Below are positions 1 through 8,156 of a DNA stretch of 8,156 nt, in pieces (position 1 is the stretch's first letter; every line of letters begins with the position of its first letter). Under the pieces are notes generated by a model. That model worked only from the letters and a program-made list of their open reading frames with translations, did no database searches and had not been told where the DNA came from. A program made the translations under genes and the position numbers. Source of the DNA: Bordetella parapertussis. Its GTDB lineage: Bacteria > Pseudomonadota > Gammaproteobacteria > Burkholderiales > Burkholderiaceae_C. The stretch spans positions 1 to 8,156 of the forward strand of contig CAMATW010000052.1 of assembly GCA_945861305.1 (NCBI GenBank). Reading direction: 5' to 3'.

Positions 1-763
<763 letters not shown>

Positions 764-867
764 GGGGTATCCTTTAGTCTTGCTAATCCCCGTTGCCTTC
801 GGGGTAAGAGGGTCTATTTTAACCGCTTTGACAGCCTTTGTGCCGCCCTGTGTGTCGGCCATCTTTT
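764..867 (-). promoter_or_regulatory. Leader region of the small Cys4 gene: -10-like box, hairpin and RBS
   Basis: This is the only real intergenic gap in the window. Read on the - strand after the nagZ stop, it holds TAAAAT (821-816), a 5/6 match to a sigma-70 -10 box, but no convincing -35 at 15-18 nt. Next is a short inverted repeat, CCCCG (804-800) and CGGGG (792-788) with a 7-nt loop, then the ribosome binding site AAGGA (774-770). The hairpin has no U-tract after it, so it does not look like an intrinsic terminator for nagZ; it would sit in the leader of the small gene. The RBS is convincing. The promoter and any role for the hairpin are weak inferences. Confidence 0.3.
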
Positions 868-1980
868 TCAGGGCAAAAAGCTCAAAGCCTGCAAATAACT
901 GGGGTTTTGCATCAAAGTGTCCCAATCCAAGGCCTTGGAGGTTGGCAAAAGGGCCAAACGCCGTTGCTCGCTGACCTTGCTGGCCTGCCATTTGGCGTTT
1001 TTTGCTGCATGGTTTTGGGCATGGACCAAACCGTCCAGCAACTCGTCCACCGCCTGCCCGCCTTGTGGACTGTCTGGGGAACTTTGGTTGCACAACAAGA
1101 CCAAATCACAACCGGCTTGCAATGCCGTCACAGCGGCCTCGGTGTAGCTCACCTCTTTGCCATCGATCAAACGTGCGCCAGCCATGGACAAATCGTCGCT
1201 GAAGACCGCGCCCTGAAAGCCGAGTTGGTGACGCAAGATATCTTTGAGCCAACGCGCTGAGAAACCCGCTGGCCGCTCATCCACCTTGGGGTAAATGACG
1301 TGTGCTGGCATGACGCTGGTCAAACTGGTGGTCAACCACGCGTAAGGCAAGGCGTCGTCATGCAAGATGGCCTTCAAGCTGCGCATGTCGACGGGAATTT
1401 CGGTATGCGAGTCGGCCTTCACAAAACCATGCCCAGGGAAATGCTTGCCGCAATTGGCCATACCGGCTTGCAACAAGCCGTGCATCAGGCTTTTGGCCAG
1501 CACCCCCACGATGCGCGGATCGCGCGAAAAAGCGCGGTCGCCAATCACGCCGCTGGTGCCAAAGTCCAAGTCCAACACGGGCGTGAAGCTGAAGTCCACA
1601 CCACAAGCACGCAACTCAGACGCCAGTATGTAACCGCAGGCGGTGGTTGCGTTGGTGGCGTTCAAAGCGCCACTGCCGGGTAAATCTTTGTCGTCCTCGA
1701 ACCAAAGCTGTCCCAACTCCGCCATGGCTGGCAAATGTGTAAAGCCATCGCTGCGAAAGCGCTGGACACGCCCGCCCTCATGGTCCACGCAAATCAAAGC
1801 ATCGGGTCGCACACGCTTGATGTCAGCGCACAAAGCCGTGAGTTGCTGGCGGTCTGCCCAGTTGCGGGCAAACAAGATCATGCCGCCACACAGCGGGTGC
1901 GCCAAGCGGCGGCGGTCGGTGTCGCTGAGCGCGGTGCCAGCGATGTCCAAAATCAGGGGGGCGTGTTTCACAGTGGTCAT
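868..1980 (-). CDS. nagZ: Beta-N-acetylglucosaminidase NagZ (glycoside hydrolase family 3)
   Basis: Cytoplasmic enzyme of peptidoglycan recycling that cleaves GlcNAc from GlcNAc-1,6-anhydroMurNAc peptides. In species with ampC/ampR its product also signals beta-lactamase induction. The 370-residue protein is somewhat longer than E. coli NagZ (about 340). Motifs appear in family order: LDIAGTAL at 11-18, DHEGGRVQRF at 66-75, KHFPGHG at 179-185, the Asp190-Ser-His192 loop that forms the Asp-His acid/base dyad, and FSDDLSMAGA around 260-269, which contains the aspartate nucleophile (Asp262 or Asp263). No signal peptide is seen, as expected. The ATG at 1980 lies 3 nt after the acpS stop with only a weak Shine-Dalgarno, which suggests translational coupling. 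It is the last gene of the tight cluster, and no terminator with a U-tract follows it. The annotation is secure. Confidence 0.96.
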   Translation of the reverse strand: MTTVKHAPLILDIAGTALSDTDRRRLAHPLCGGMILFARNWADRQQLTALCADIKRVRPDALICVDHEGGRVQRFRSDGFTHLPAMAELGQLWFEDDKDLPGSGALNATNATTACGYILASELRACGVDFSFTPVLDLDFGTSGVIGDRAFSRDPRIVGVLAKSLMHGLLQAGMANCGKHFPGHGFVKADSHTEIPVDMRSLKAILHDDALPYAWLTTSLTSVMPAHVIYPKVDERPAGFSARWLKDILRHQLGFQGAVFSDDLSMAGARLIDGKEVSYTEAAVTALQAGCDLVLLCNQSSPDSPQGGQAVDELLDGLVHAQNHAAKNAKWQASKVSEQRRLALLPTSKALDWDTLMQNPSYLQALSFLP

Positions 1981-1983
1981 GGT

Positions 1984-2388
1984 TCAAGCAGCAGTTTGTT
2001 CAACAATCACATGGCTGGTGGCGTAGTCGGTTTCGTCACTGAGAGTGACGTGGGCACGCAGTTGCCGCGTGGCGAACCATTCTTGCAAAGCGCCATGCAG
2101 CACGATGGTGGGCTGGCCACTGGGCAAACGCCCCACCTCGCAATGCCGCCAAGTCATGGGCATGCGCATGCCCAATCCGATGGCTTTGCTGAAGGCCTCT
2201 TTCACCGAAAAACGCGTCGCCAAAAACCGCACTCCTCGGTCTGGCCAGCGGGCGCTTCGGGCACGAAAGGTTTGCATCTCGGCCTCACTCAGCACCTTTT
2301 GGGCAAAGCGCTCGCCGTGGCGATCAAAGGCGGCGCGGATGCGGCGTATATCGCAGATGTCGGTGCCAATGCCATAAATCTGGCTCAT
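1984..2388 (-). CDS. acpS: Holo-[acyl-carrier-protein] synthase AcpS
   Basis: Transfers 4'-phosphopantetheine from coenzyme A to the serine of apo-acyl carrier protein, which activates it for fatty acid synthesis; cytoplasmic. The protein has 134 residues, close to the usual 120-135. Both signature motifs are present: GIGTDICDI at 6-14 with the Mg-binding Asp10, and [13 protein letters not shown] at 59-71 with the Mg-binding Glu64. The C-terminal strand [18 protein letters not shown] also fits the family. The ATG at 2388 overlaps the pdxJ stop as ATGA (2388-2385), and no clear Shine-Dalgarno precedes it, so reinitiation after pdxJ is likely. The pdxJ-acpS pairing is the conserved proteobacterial arrangement. 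No missing residues or frame problems are seen. Confidence 0.97.
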   Translation of the reverse strand: MSQIYGIGTDICDIRRIRAAFDRHGERFAQKVLSEAEMQTFRARSARWPDRGVRFLATRFSVKEAFSKAIGLGMRMPMTWRHCEVGRLPSGQPTIVLHGALQEWFATRQLRAHVTLSDETDYATSHVIVEQTAA

Positions 2389-3119
2389 GGTTGGAGGCAG
2401 TCCAAATAGGCTTTCACCGTTTCGGTGTAACCCCTTTCCAAGGCGTCGGCCATCAAGGCGTGGCCAATCGACACCTCTTTCACATCAGGGACTGCTTGCA
2501 CAAAGTCACGCAAATTGGCCAAATTCAGGTCGTGTCCCGCATTGACTTGCAGGCCCACCGAATGCGCCGCCTTGGCAGTTTCTGCGAACTTGGCCAACAT
2601 CGCCGCGCCTTGGGGCATACCATGGTGGGCTGCATAAGGCTCGGTATAAAGCTCCACGCGGTCAGCGCCCACTTCCTTTGCAAACTCCATGGCAGAAGGG
2701 TCTGCATCCATGAAAAGGCTAACCCGTGCGCCCCAAACTTGGGCCTGTGCGATCAGGGGTCTCAATCGTTGGGCATCCTCGGGAAAGCGCCAACCGTGGT
2801 CGGAGGTGAACTGGCCTTCGGCATCAGGCACGAAGGTCACTTGCTGAGGATGCAGTTTTTCCACCAAGGCCATGAGGTTGTGAAAAGGGTTGCCCTCGAT
2901 ATTGAACTCGCGGTCTGGCCATGCCTTGAGCAACTCCGCCAAATCGAACACATCGCTGTCGCGGATATGGCGTTGGTCCGGCCGAGGGTGCACCGTGATG
3001 CCGTGGGCACCCGCTTGCAAACACAGTGTGGCTGCACGGGTGACGCTGGGGACACCCAAATGACGGGTGTTGCGCACCAGCGCAACTTTGTTTAGATTGA
3101 CAGATAAATGGGTGTTCAT
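2385..3119 (-). CDS. pdxJ: Pyridoxine 5'-phosphate synthase PdxJ
   Basis: Condenses 3-amino-2-oxopropyl phosphate with 1-deoxy-D-xylulose 5-phosphate to give pyridoxine 5'-phosphate, the ring-closing step of the DXP-dependent vitamin B6 pathway; cytoplasmic TIM barrel. The protein has 244 residues (E. coli about 243). Catalytic positions can be matched: His44 in [12 protein letters not shown], Glu75 in FNIEGNP, and His196 in VNAGHDLNL. The phosphate-binding end [11 protein letters not shown] (217-227) is intact. The N-terminus reads [12 protein letters not shown] instead of the VNIDHIATLRN type of E. coli, so it belongs to a different PdxJ branch. The ATG at 3119 is chosen because it overlaps the recO stop as ATGA (3119-3116); the open frame runs to 3302, but that part shadows recO. 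No strong Shine-Dalgarno is seen. The function is secure. Confidence 0.96.
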   Translation of the reverse strand: MNTHLSVNLNKVALVRNTRHLGVPSVTRAATLCLQAGAHGITVHPRPDQRHIRDSDVFDLAELLKAWPDREFNIEGNPFHNLMALVEKLHPQQVTFVPDAEGQFTSDHGWRFPEDAQRLRPLIAQAQVWGARVSLFMDADPSAMEFAKEVGADRVELYTEPYAAHHGMPQGAAMLAKFAETAKAAHSVGLQVNAGHDLNLANLRDFVQAVPDVKEVSIGHALMADALERGYTETVKAYLDCLQP

Positions 3120-3910
3120 AAAGCTTGTAATTCCATCATCACTTGGCGGGTGCGCAAGCTGTTGACGCCACAATGGTAGTGCAAGAGGTTGCGCAGCTGG
3201 GTTTGCAGCGCACTGCGCAACTCCGGTGCGAACTCGGCGCAACAACGCAGCAAGGCGGTCAAGGGCGCATCGGTTGCAAGCGCAGCAAACAGCTGCAGCC
3301 AATGGCTACCCCGCAAAGCCACGCCCTCCTCAACGGCTCTTAGCCCGCCTTCTGCAAACAAGGCATAGCTGGCCTCTGGTTGCAGCGCTTGTAAGGTCAA
3401 GGTTTGCACTAACAGGTCTGGCAAAAACCCAATGTCTCGCAGCAGCAGCAACTCAAAGGCCCGCAACAAAGGCGCGATGGTGTTGTCCAAGCCGCTGGCC
3501 AAGACCTTGACGGTCTGGCGGTAGGTGTCAAATAACGCCGGATGGGGGTCGTCACGTGCCAGCAAGCGCAACAAGAGTTCATTCAGGTAATAGCCCGACA
3601 GCAAGGCTTCGCCGCTGGGCATGACATGGCCACCCGCCCATTCGGCACTTTTCAAGGTGCGAATTTCAGCGTCACCGCTATAAGAAAGCAACAAGGGTTG
3701 CAGGGGAAGCAACACGGCACGCAAATTGGAGGTGGGGCGTTTAGCACCTTTGGCGACCAAGGCCACCCGCCCGTGGTGGCGGGTCAAGACTTCCAAAATA
3801 CGGCTGGATTCGCTCCAGTCGTAGTGGTGGAGCACAAAAGCGGGTTCATCCAAAACCCGAAGCGCAGCCGCTTTACTCGTAGCCAAAGCTGCGCACCCGC
3901 GCTTCGTCAT
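3116..3910 (-). CDS. recO: DNA repair protein RecO
   Basis: Mediator of the RecFOR pathway: binds single-stranded DNA and SSB, anneals strands and helps load RecA at gaps. Predicted 264 residues, slightly above E. coli RecO (242). The N-terminal OB-fold region is recognisable at about 23-100, with [20 protein letters not shown] and [13 protein letters not shown] (48-60). The remainder is the helical C-terminal domain, including [12 protein letters not shown] and [19 protein letters not shown]. No Cys4 zinc site like that of Deinococcus RecO is seen, as in E. coli. The ATG at 3910 gives a 38-nt overlap with the end of era. A TTG at 3886 would shorten the overlap to 14 nt, and neither start has a good Shine-Dalgarno; the first 20 residues look unconserved. 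The family call is strong, the exact start less so. Confidence 0.93.
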   Translation of the reverse strand: MTKRGCAALATSKAAALRVLDEPAFVLHHYDWSESSRILEVLTRHHGRVALVAKGAKRPTSNLRAVLLPLQPLLLSYSGDAEIRTLKSAEWAGGHVMPSGEALLSGYYLNELLLRLLARDDPHPALFDTYRQTVKVLASGLDNTIAPLLRAFELLLLRDIGFLPDLLVQTLTLQALQPEASYALFAEGGLRAVEEGVALRGSHWLQLFAALATDAPLTALLRCCAEFAPELRSALQTQLRNLLHYHCGVNSLRTRQVMMELQAL

Positions 3911-4799
3911 CGGCCCAGCCCGAGCGCACTTTCACCCACAGTTCAATAAACACTTTGGCGTCCATCAGTTTTTCTAATTCTTGGCGAGCGAGCGTGCCAA
4001 TTTGCTTCAAGCGCTCACCGCCTTCACCGATCACCATGGCTTTGTGGCCATCGCGTTCGACCACGATGGTGGCAGCGATGCGCACCATGCGAGACACCGT
4101 CTTACCAGGCTCCTCGGTGAATTTATCGATGATGACGGTGGAGGTGTAAGGCAGCTCGTCGCCGGTGAAGCGAAACAGTTTTTCGCGGATGATTTCACTT
4201 GCCAAAAATTTTTCGCTGCGGTCGGTGAGTTCGTCTTCGCTGTACCACCATGGTTGTTCAGGCAAATAGGCTTGGCACTGGGTCAGCAAGCGCTCAATAT
4301 CTTTAGCGTTTTTAGCCGACATCGGCATGAACTGTGCAAAAGGGTGACGTGTTTGCATATCTTGCAGCCATGGTGCAATGTCCTCTCGGCGGTGGACTTT
4401 ATCGAGCTTGTTGGCAATCAGCAAAGCTGGAATACCTTTCTTCAACAGCGCTAGCACCTTGGCGTCGGCCTGCGCAAAACTGCCCGCATTGACCACAAAC
4501 AAGACCAAGTCCACATCGCTGACAGCGCCCACCACGGTTTTGTTGAGCGAGCGGTTCAGGGCATTGGCGTGATCGGTTTGAAAGCCCGGCGTGTCCACAA
4601 AAATAAACTGTGTGTCGCCCGTGGTACGTATGCCGGTGATGCGGTGGCGTGTGGTTTGCGCTTTGCGAGAGGTGATGCTGATTTTTTGTCCCACCAAGGC
4701 ATTCAGCAAGGTGGACTTGCCCACATTGGGCTTGCCCACAATCGCCACCAAACCGCAGCGTTGAGCGCCTGTCGATGCGGGGGTTAAAGGTTCTGTCAT
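3873..4799 (-). CDS. era: GTPase Era (30S ribosome assembly)
   Basis: Essential GTPase that binds the 3' end of 16S rRNA and acts in 30S subunit maturation; cytoplasmic, partly membrane-associated. The protein has 308 residues (E. coli 301). GTPase motifs are in order: G1 GKPNVGKST (22-30), the Era switch region [10 protein letters not shown] (44-53), G3 DTPG (69-72), G4 NKLD (130-133) and G5 SAK (161-163). The C-terminal KH RNA-binding domain has [13 protein letters not shown] (256-268) and ends with the family's W-DDE--R-FGY pattern. The ATG at 4799 is chosen over one at 4820 because it overlaps the rnc stop as ATGA and has AGGAG (4812-4808) 8 nt upstream; the longer form would add seven residues overlapping rnc. 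rnc and era are a conserved pair acting on rRNA. The call is secure. Confidence 0.97.
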   Translation of the reverse strand: MTEPLTPASTGAQRCGLVAIVGKPNVGKSTLLNALVGQKISITSRKAQTTRHRITGIRTTGDTQFIFVDTPGFQTDHANALNRSLNKTVVGAVSDVDLVLFVVNAGSFAQADAKVLALLKKGIPALLIANKLDKVHRREDIAPWLQDMQTRHPFAQFMPMSAKNAKDIERLLTQCQAYLPEQPWWYSEDELTDRSEKFLASEIIREKLFRFTGDELPYTSTVIIDKFTEEPGKTVSRMVRIAATIVVERDGHKAMVIGEGGERLKQIGTLARQELEKLMDAKVFIELWVKVRSGWADDEARVRSFGYE

Positions 4800-5494
4800 A
4801 AAGGATGCTCCTGCAGCCATTGGAGCATGGCGGCCGCTGCCGCTTGCTCGCCGCTGCGGCGCGAGTTGCCAATGCCGCGCTGGGCTTGCTTTAACTCAAC
4901 GATTTCGCACTCGACATCGAAGGTCTGTTGGTGTGCCGCCCCCGTTGTGCCTGCCACTCGGTAAATAGGCAGTTGCATACGTCGTGCTTGCAACCACTCT
5001 TGCAATTCGGTTTTGGGGTCTTTGGCGGCGGCGGTCATGGTCGGCGAGATGGTCACCTTGTCAAACAAGCGCAGCACCAAGCTTTCAGCGGCTTGGTAAC
5101 CGGCGTCCATCAATACCGCGCCGATGACGGCTTCCAAGGCGTCGGCCAAGATAGAGGGGCGCTGCTGGCCACCCGAGCGCATCTCGCCCTCGCCCAAACG
5201 GATCAAGCCGCTCAAGCCCAAGTCGAGCGCCAAACGGTGCAAGGTATCTTGCTTGACCAAATTGGCGCGTACACGGGAAAGGTCGCCCTCGGGCTGATCG
5301 CTCAAAGCTGTAAAAAGCATTCGAGACACCGCCAAATTAAGCACCGAGTCGCCTAAAAACTCTAGGCGCTCATTATGTTGGCTGCTGAAGCTGCGGTGGG
5401 TTAACGCCAGCTCAAGCAGCTGAGGTTGGGCAAAGCGGTGCTTTAACCTGTCTTGCAAGCCCGAGGTGGTCAACTTCTCATGCACCTCGGCCAT
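4796..5494 (-). CDS. rnc: Ribonuclease III
   Basis: Endonuclease that cuts double-stranded RNA, processing the rRNA precursor and some mRNAs; cytoplasmic homodimer. The protein has 232 residues (E. coli 226). The signature [10 protein letters not shown] is at 41-50, giving the acidic residues Glu42, Glu45 and Asp49. The second acidic pair, Asp118 and catalytic Glu121, is in [11 protein letters not shown]. The double-stranded-RNA-binding domain covers about 158-230 ([12 protein letters not shown] through [13 protein letters not shown]). The ATG at 5494 lies 2 nt after the lepB stop with no clear Shine-Dalgarno, so coupling to lepB translation is likely. In E. coli, RNase III cleaves its own leader RNA; here the start lies directly behind lepB, so any such control would need a site further upstream. 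All key residues are present. Confidence 0.97.
   Translation of the reverse strand: MAEVHEKLTTSGLQDRLKHRFAQPQLLELALTHRSFSSQHNERLEFLGDSVLNLAVSRMLFTALSDQPEGDLSRVRANLVKQDTLHRLALDLGLSGLIRLGEGEMRSGGQQRPSILADALEAVIGAVLMDAGYQAAESLVLRLFDKVTISPTMTAAAKDPKTELQEWLQARRMQLPIYRVAGTTGAAHQQTFDVECEIVELKQAQRGIGNSRRSGEQAAAAAMLQWLQEHPL
4808..4812 (-). promoter_or_regulatory. Shine-Dalgarno site that fixes the era start
   Basis: AGGAG on the - strand, 8 nt before the ATG at 4799 and lying inside the last codons of rnc. It is the best Shine-Dalgarno match within the cluster and decides in favour of 4799 over the in-frame ATG at 4820, which has no such site. Era may therefore be translated partly independently of rnc. 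Confidence 0.75.
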
Positions 5495-5496
5495 CG

Positions 5497-6501
5497 TCAG
5501 TCAAAACCACCAACTCGGCTGGGATTGCCAAAATTCATCCAAACAAAAAAAGCTTTGCCCACGATGTTTTGGTCGGGCACAAAGCCCCAGTAGCGTGAAT
5601 CCAGCGAATTGTCGCGGTTGTCACCCATCAGAAAATAGTGACCGGCAGGCACTTTGCAAATAAAACCTTCGACGTTGTAAGTGCAGTTTTCTTTGTACGC
5701 AAAGTCATCAATGCCACTCACAAAAGCTGGCGCACGCTCCTCGTTGAGCAAGCGGTGGATTCGCAGATTTTGCATATCAGAAGGTATGCTGCCAATCGGC
5801 AGGGGTTCCTCGAACTGCTTGCTGTAGCGCATATTGTCAGCGTCGAAAAATTCAGGCACCGAGGTTTTGCCAACGGCTTGACCATTGATGGTGAGTCGCT
5901 TGTTGATGTAGGCGATCTCGTCGCCAGGGATACCAATCACCCGCTTGATGTAGTCCAAGCTGGGCTTGGGTGGGTAGCGAAACACCATCACATCGCCACG
6001 CTGCACCGCGTTGCCGTCGGTCAGCTTGCGGTTGATGACGGGCAAACGCATGCCGTAATGGAATTTGTTCACCAAAATCAAGTCGCCCACATGCAAGGTG
6101 GGGATCATGGAGCCCGAGGGAATTTTGAAAGGCTCAAACAAAAAAGAGCGCAAGATGAAAACCGCTGCAATGACTGGAAACAAACCTGCGGTCCAATCCA
6201 GCCACCAAGGTTGGCGGTACATCTCTTCCAACTTGGCCGCAAGTTGCTGGTGCTCAGGCGGGGTAGCAATGCCTTGTTGGGTCAGCTCTTGTTCGCGCTT
6301 GGCATATTGCTCTTGCAAAGCTTGGGCAGTGCGCAAACGCTTGGGCCAAAAATACAATTTTTCTGCGACCCAATACACACCTGTGACGGTAGTGGCCATC
6401 AACAACAGCAAAGCAAAATTGCCTTCCACAATGCCAGCGTACCAAGCTCCTGCATAGCCTAGAAAGGCGGCCAAGACCAAACCTGTGAGGGCGGCGATCA
6501 A
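5497..6501 (-). CDS. lepB: Signal peptidase I (leader peptidase)
   Basis: Inner-membrane serine protease that removes signal peptides from exported proteins on the periplasmic side. With the chosen start it has 334 residues (E. coli 324). Catalytic Ser131 is in [10 protein letters not shown] (127-136) and the general base Lys186 is in [13 protein letters not shown]; the conserved [16 protein letters not shown] box is at 292-307. Hydrophobic segments are at about 2-23, 29-46 and 104-122, with a charged, probably cytoplasmic stretch at 48-98 between the last two. Cys273 and Cys282 in the periplasmic domain could form a disulfide. The TTG at 6501 is preferred: it overlaps the lepA stop as TTGA and has AGGTGG (6511-6506) just upstream. 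An ATG at 6633 would overlap lepA by 136 nt, and a GTG at 6429 would remove the first hydrophobic segment. Function is certain; the start is probable. Confidence 0.94.
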   Translation of the reverse strand: MIAALTGLVLAAFLGYAGAWYAGIVEGNFALLLLMATTVTGVYWVAEKLYFWPKRLRTAQALQEQYAKREQELTQQGIATPPEHQQLAAKLEEMYRQPWWLDWTAGLFPVIAAVFILRSFLFEPFKIPSGSMIPTLHVGDLILVNKFHYGMRLPVINRKLTDGNAVQRGDVMVFRYPPKPSLDYIKRVIGIPGDEIAYINKRLTINGQAVGKTSVPEFFDADNMRYSKQFEEPLPIGSIPSDMQNLRIHRLLNEERAPAFVSGIDDFAYKENCTYNVEGFICKVPAGHYFLMGDNRDNSLDSRYWGFVPDQNIVGKAFFVWMNFGNPSRVGGFD

Positions 6502-8156
6502 TCTTCCACCTGCAATATCGCCAAAAAGGCTTCTTGGGGCACTTCTACCGATCCGATTTGTTTCATGCGTTTCTTGCCTGCTTTTTGTTTCTCTAAAAGT
6601 TTGCGCTTGCGACTGATGTCGCCACCATAGCATTTTGCCAGCACGTTTTTACGCAGGGCTTTGATGGTTTCGCGGGAAATGATATTGGCGCCAATCGCCG
6701 CTTGGATGGCGACGTCAAACATTTGGCGGCTGATGATTTCACGCATTTTGGAGACCACCGCACGGCCACGGTACTGCGACTGGCTGCGGTGCACGATGAT
6801 GGACAAGGCGTCAACGCGCTCGCCGTTCAACAAAATGTCGACTTTCACCACATCAGCAGCGCGGTACTCTTTGAACTCGTAGTCCATGGAAGCGTAGCCT
6901 CGGCTCACACTTTTAAGCTTGTCAAAAAAGTCTAGAACGATTTCACCCAAAGGCATTTCATAGGTCAGCATCACCTGTCGGCCGTGGTAAGCCATGTTCA
7001 GCTGCACCCCACGTTTTTGGTTGGCGAGGGTCATGACCGCGCCCACATAGTCTTGTGGCATGTACAAATGCACGGTGACGATGGGTTCGCGAATTTCCTC
7101 CATCTTGCTGGCCTCCGGCATCTTGGAGGGGTTCTCCACCATGATGACCTCGCCATCGGCTCGCATCACTTGGTACACCACACTGGGGGCGGTGGTGATG
7201 AGGTCTTGGTCGAATTCGCGCTCTAAACGCTCTTGCACAATCTCCATGTGCAGCAAGCCCAAAAAACCGCAGCGAAAGCCAAAACCCAGAGCTTGCGACA
7301 CCTCGGGCTCGTAGCGCAATGAAGAATCGTTGAGCTTGAGTTTTTCCAAAGCGTCGCGCAAGGCGTCGTACTGGTTGGCTTCGGTGGGGTACAGACCTGC
7401 AAACACCTGCGGCTGTATTTCTTTGAAACCTGGCAAGGCTTGTAATGCTGGCCCGAGGTTGTTGGGCAGTTTTTTCTCCAAGGTGATGGTGTCGCCCACC
7501 TTGGCGGCTTGCAGCTCTTTGATACCAGCAATGATGTAACCCACCTCGCCCGCTTCCAGCGACTCACGCGACTCATTGGCTGGGGTGAACACACCCAGGT
7601 TGTCAGCGTTGTAGACCGCGTTGGTTGCCATCATCTTGAAACGCTCACCCTTGGCCAAGCGGCCATCGACCACTCGCACCAGCATGACCACGCCCACATA
7701 GGTGTCGAACCAGCTGTCGACAATCATGGCGCGAAGAGGCCCGTCAGGGTTACCGCGTGGCGGAGGAATTTTGGCGATCACGGCCTCCAAGATCTCATCC
7801 ACGCCCATGCCTGTTTTGGCCGAACAGGGGATCGCGTCACCAGCGTCAATGCCAATCACGTCTTCGATTTCGGTTTTGGCGTTCTCGGGGTCCGCCGAAG
7901 CCAAGTCCATCTTGTTGAGCACGGGCACCACCTCGACCCCTAAGTCGAGGGCGGTGTAACAGTTGGCCACCGTCTGTGCTTCCACGCCTTGGCTGGCATC
8001 CACCACCAACAAAGCGCCTTCGCACGCCGACAAAGAGCGGCTGACCTCGTAGGAAAAGTCCACATGCCCGGGCGTGTCGATCAAATTGAGGTTGTAAATT
8101 TCGCCGTTTTTCGCTTTGTAGCGCAGTGAAGCGGTCTGTGCCTTGATGGTTATCCC
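6498..8156 (-). CDS. lepA: Elongation factor 4 (LepA), 5' end outside window
   Basis: Ribosome-binding translational GTPase linked to back-translocation and to initiation or 30S biogenesis. The right edge cuts the gene: 552 residues are visible, and against E. coli LepA (599) about 50 N-terminal residues, including the P-loop, are missing. The visible part begins at the G2 motif GITIKAQT (residues 1-8 of the fragment), followed by G3 DTPGH (27-31), G4 NKMD (81-84) and G5 SAK (112-114). Domain II and the EF-G-like domains follow ([37 protein letters not shown]). The LepA-specific C-terminal domain is intact ([39 protein letters not shown]). The frame is open through to 8156, so a TTG at 8084 is internal and not a start. 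TGA at 6500-6498 overlaps the lepB start. It is the first visible gene of the cluster. Confidence 0.98.
   Translation of the reverse strand, partial: GITIKAQTASLRYKAKNGEIYNLNLIDTPGHVDFSYEVSRSLSACEGALLVVDASQGVEAQTVANCYTALDLGVEVVPVLNKMDLASADPENAKTEIEDVIGIDAGDAIPCSAKTGMGVDEILEAVIAKIPPPRGNPDGPLRAMIVDSWFDTYVGVVMLVRVVDGRLAKGERFKMMATNAVYNADNLGVFTPANESRESLEAGEVGYIIAGIKELQAAKVGDTITLEKKLPNNLGPALQALPGFKEIQPQVFAGLYPTEANQYDALRDALEKLKLNDSSLRYEPEVSQALGFGFRCGFLGLLHMEIVQERLEREFDQDLITTAPSVVYQVMRADGEVIMVENPSKMPEASKMEEIREPIVTVHLYMPQDYVGAVMTLANQKRGVQLNMAYHGRQVMLTYEMPLGEIVLDFFDKLKSVSRGYASMDYEFKEYRAADVVKVDILLNGERVDALSIIVHRSQSQYRGRAVVSKMREIISRQMFDVAIQAAIGANIISRETIKALRKNVLAKCYGGDISRKRKLLEKQKAGKKRMKQIGSVEVPQEAFLAILQVED
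6506..6511 (-). promoter_or_regulatory. Shine-Dalgarno-like site for the lepB TTG start
   Basis: AGGTGG on the - strand, inside the last codons of lepA and 4 nt before the TTG at 6501 (6 nt if counted from AGGT). It supports starting LepB at a TTG that overlaps the lepA stop as TTGA. The spacing is rather short and TTG is a weak start, so LepB output may be kept low and tied to LepA translation; that last point is inference. Confidence 0.5.

Noticed and set aside
828..833. Perfect TTGACA on the + strand as a possible antisense promoter into nagZ
   Set aside because: No acceptable -10 box is found 16-18 nt downstream (the bases there read like TGTGTC).
764..1093. 5' extension of the small Cys4 gene's open frame into nagZ
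   Set aside because: The extension is a shadow of nagZ; the ATG at 763 has a proper ribosome binding site and gives a compact protein.
1735..2409. 224-codon open frame on the + strand across nagZ and acpS
   Set aside because: It runs antisense through two well-supported genes and has no recognisable motif.
2391..3095. 234-codon open frame on the + strand, antisense to pdxJ
   Set aside because: Fully contained in pdxJ, no recognisable domain and no ribosome binding site of note.
3097..3102. TTGACA on the + strand at the pdxJ start region
   Set aside because: No -10 match at normal spacing; the bases are explained by the first codons of pdxJ.
5638..6462. 274-codon open frame on the + strand, antisense to lepB
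   Set aside because: It lies wholly inside lepB, whose product has all catalytic motifs. The antisense translation resembles no family I know and reflects codon bias in GC-rich sequence.
868..8156. Possible new or accessory system within the cluster
   Set aside because: Every gene here is a recognisable core gene in a known order, with intact active-site residues and no sign of insertion or mobile DNA.

Overview
The window is a chromosomal housekeeping segment from a betaproteobacterium. Protein similarity recalled from memory and the gene order point to Burkholderiales, probably Comamonadaceae of a Limnohabitans/Rhodoferax-like kind; the genus is a guess. It looks like ordinary core genome. 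I see no mobile element, CRISPR array, tRNA or rRNA, and no stretch over about 110 bases without a gene.

Layout. At the left edge the + strand carries the 3' end of lysS (lysyl-tRNA synthetase), ending at 515. All the rest is on the - strand. Read from right to left, the genes are lepA (5' end cut by the right edge), lepB, rnc, era, recO, pdxJ, acpS and nagZ. After a 104-base gap comes a small gene for a four-cysteine protein of unknown function, whose stop codon overlaps that of lysS.

The order lepA-lepB-rnc-era-recO-pdxJ-acpS matches the well-known proteobacterial cluster, here with nagZ added at the 3' end. The eight genes are packed with overlaps or gaps of 3 nt or less. Three junctions are ATGA overlaps (rnc/era, recO/pdxJ, pdxJ/acpS), lepA/lepB is a TTGA overlap, and era/recO overlap by 38 nt. 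I find no internal promoter or terminator between 8156 and 868, so one polycistronic, translationally coupled transcript is the simplest reading.

How the genes work together. LepA/EF4 acts on ribosomes. LepB removes signal peptides at the inner membrane. RNase III (rnc) processes rRNA and other double-stranded RNA, and Era assembles the 30S subunit by binding the 16S rRNA 3' end. RecO loads RecA in recombinational repair. PdxJ closes the pyridoxine ring in vitamin B6 synthesis. AcpS activates acyl carrier protein. NagZ recycles peptidoglycan muropeptides. The shared theme is growth-linked core functions rather than one pathway.

No new system is evident. The points most worth a second look are the four-cysteine protein beside lysS, a PdxJ of the VNxNK type rather than the E. 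coli type, the extra N-terminal membrane segment and TTG start of LepB, and the TTAA tetramer that supplies stop codons to two convergent genes.
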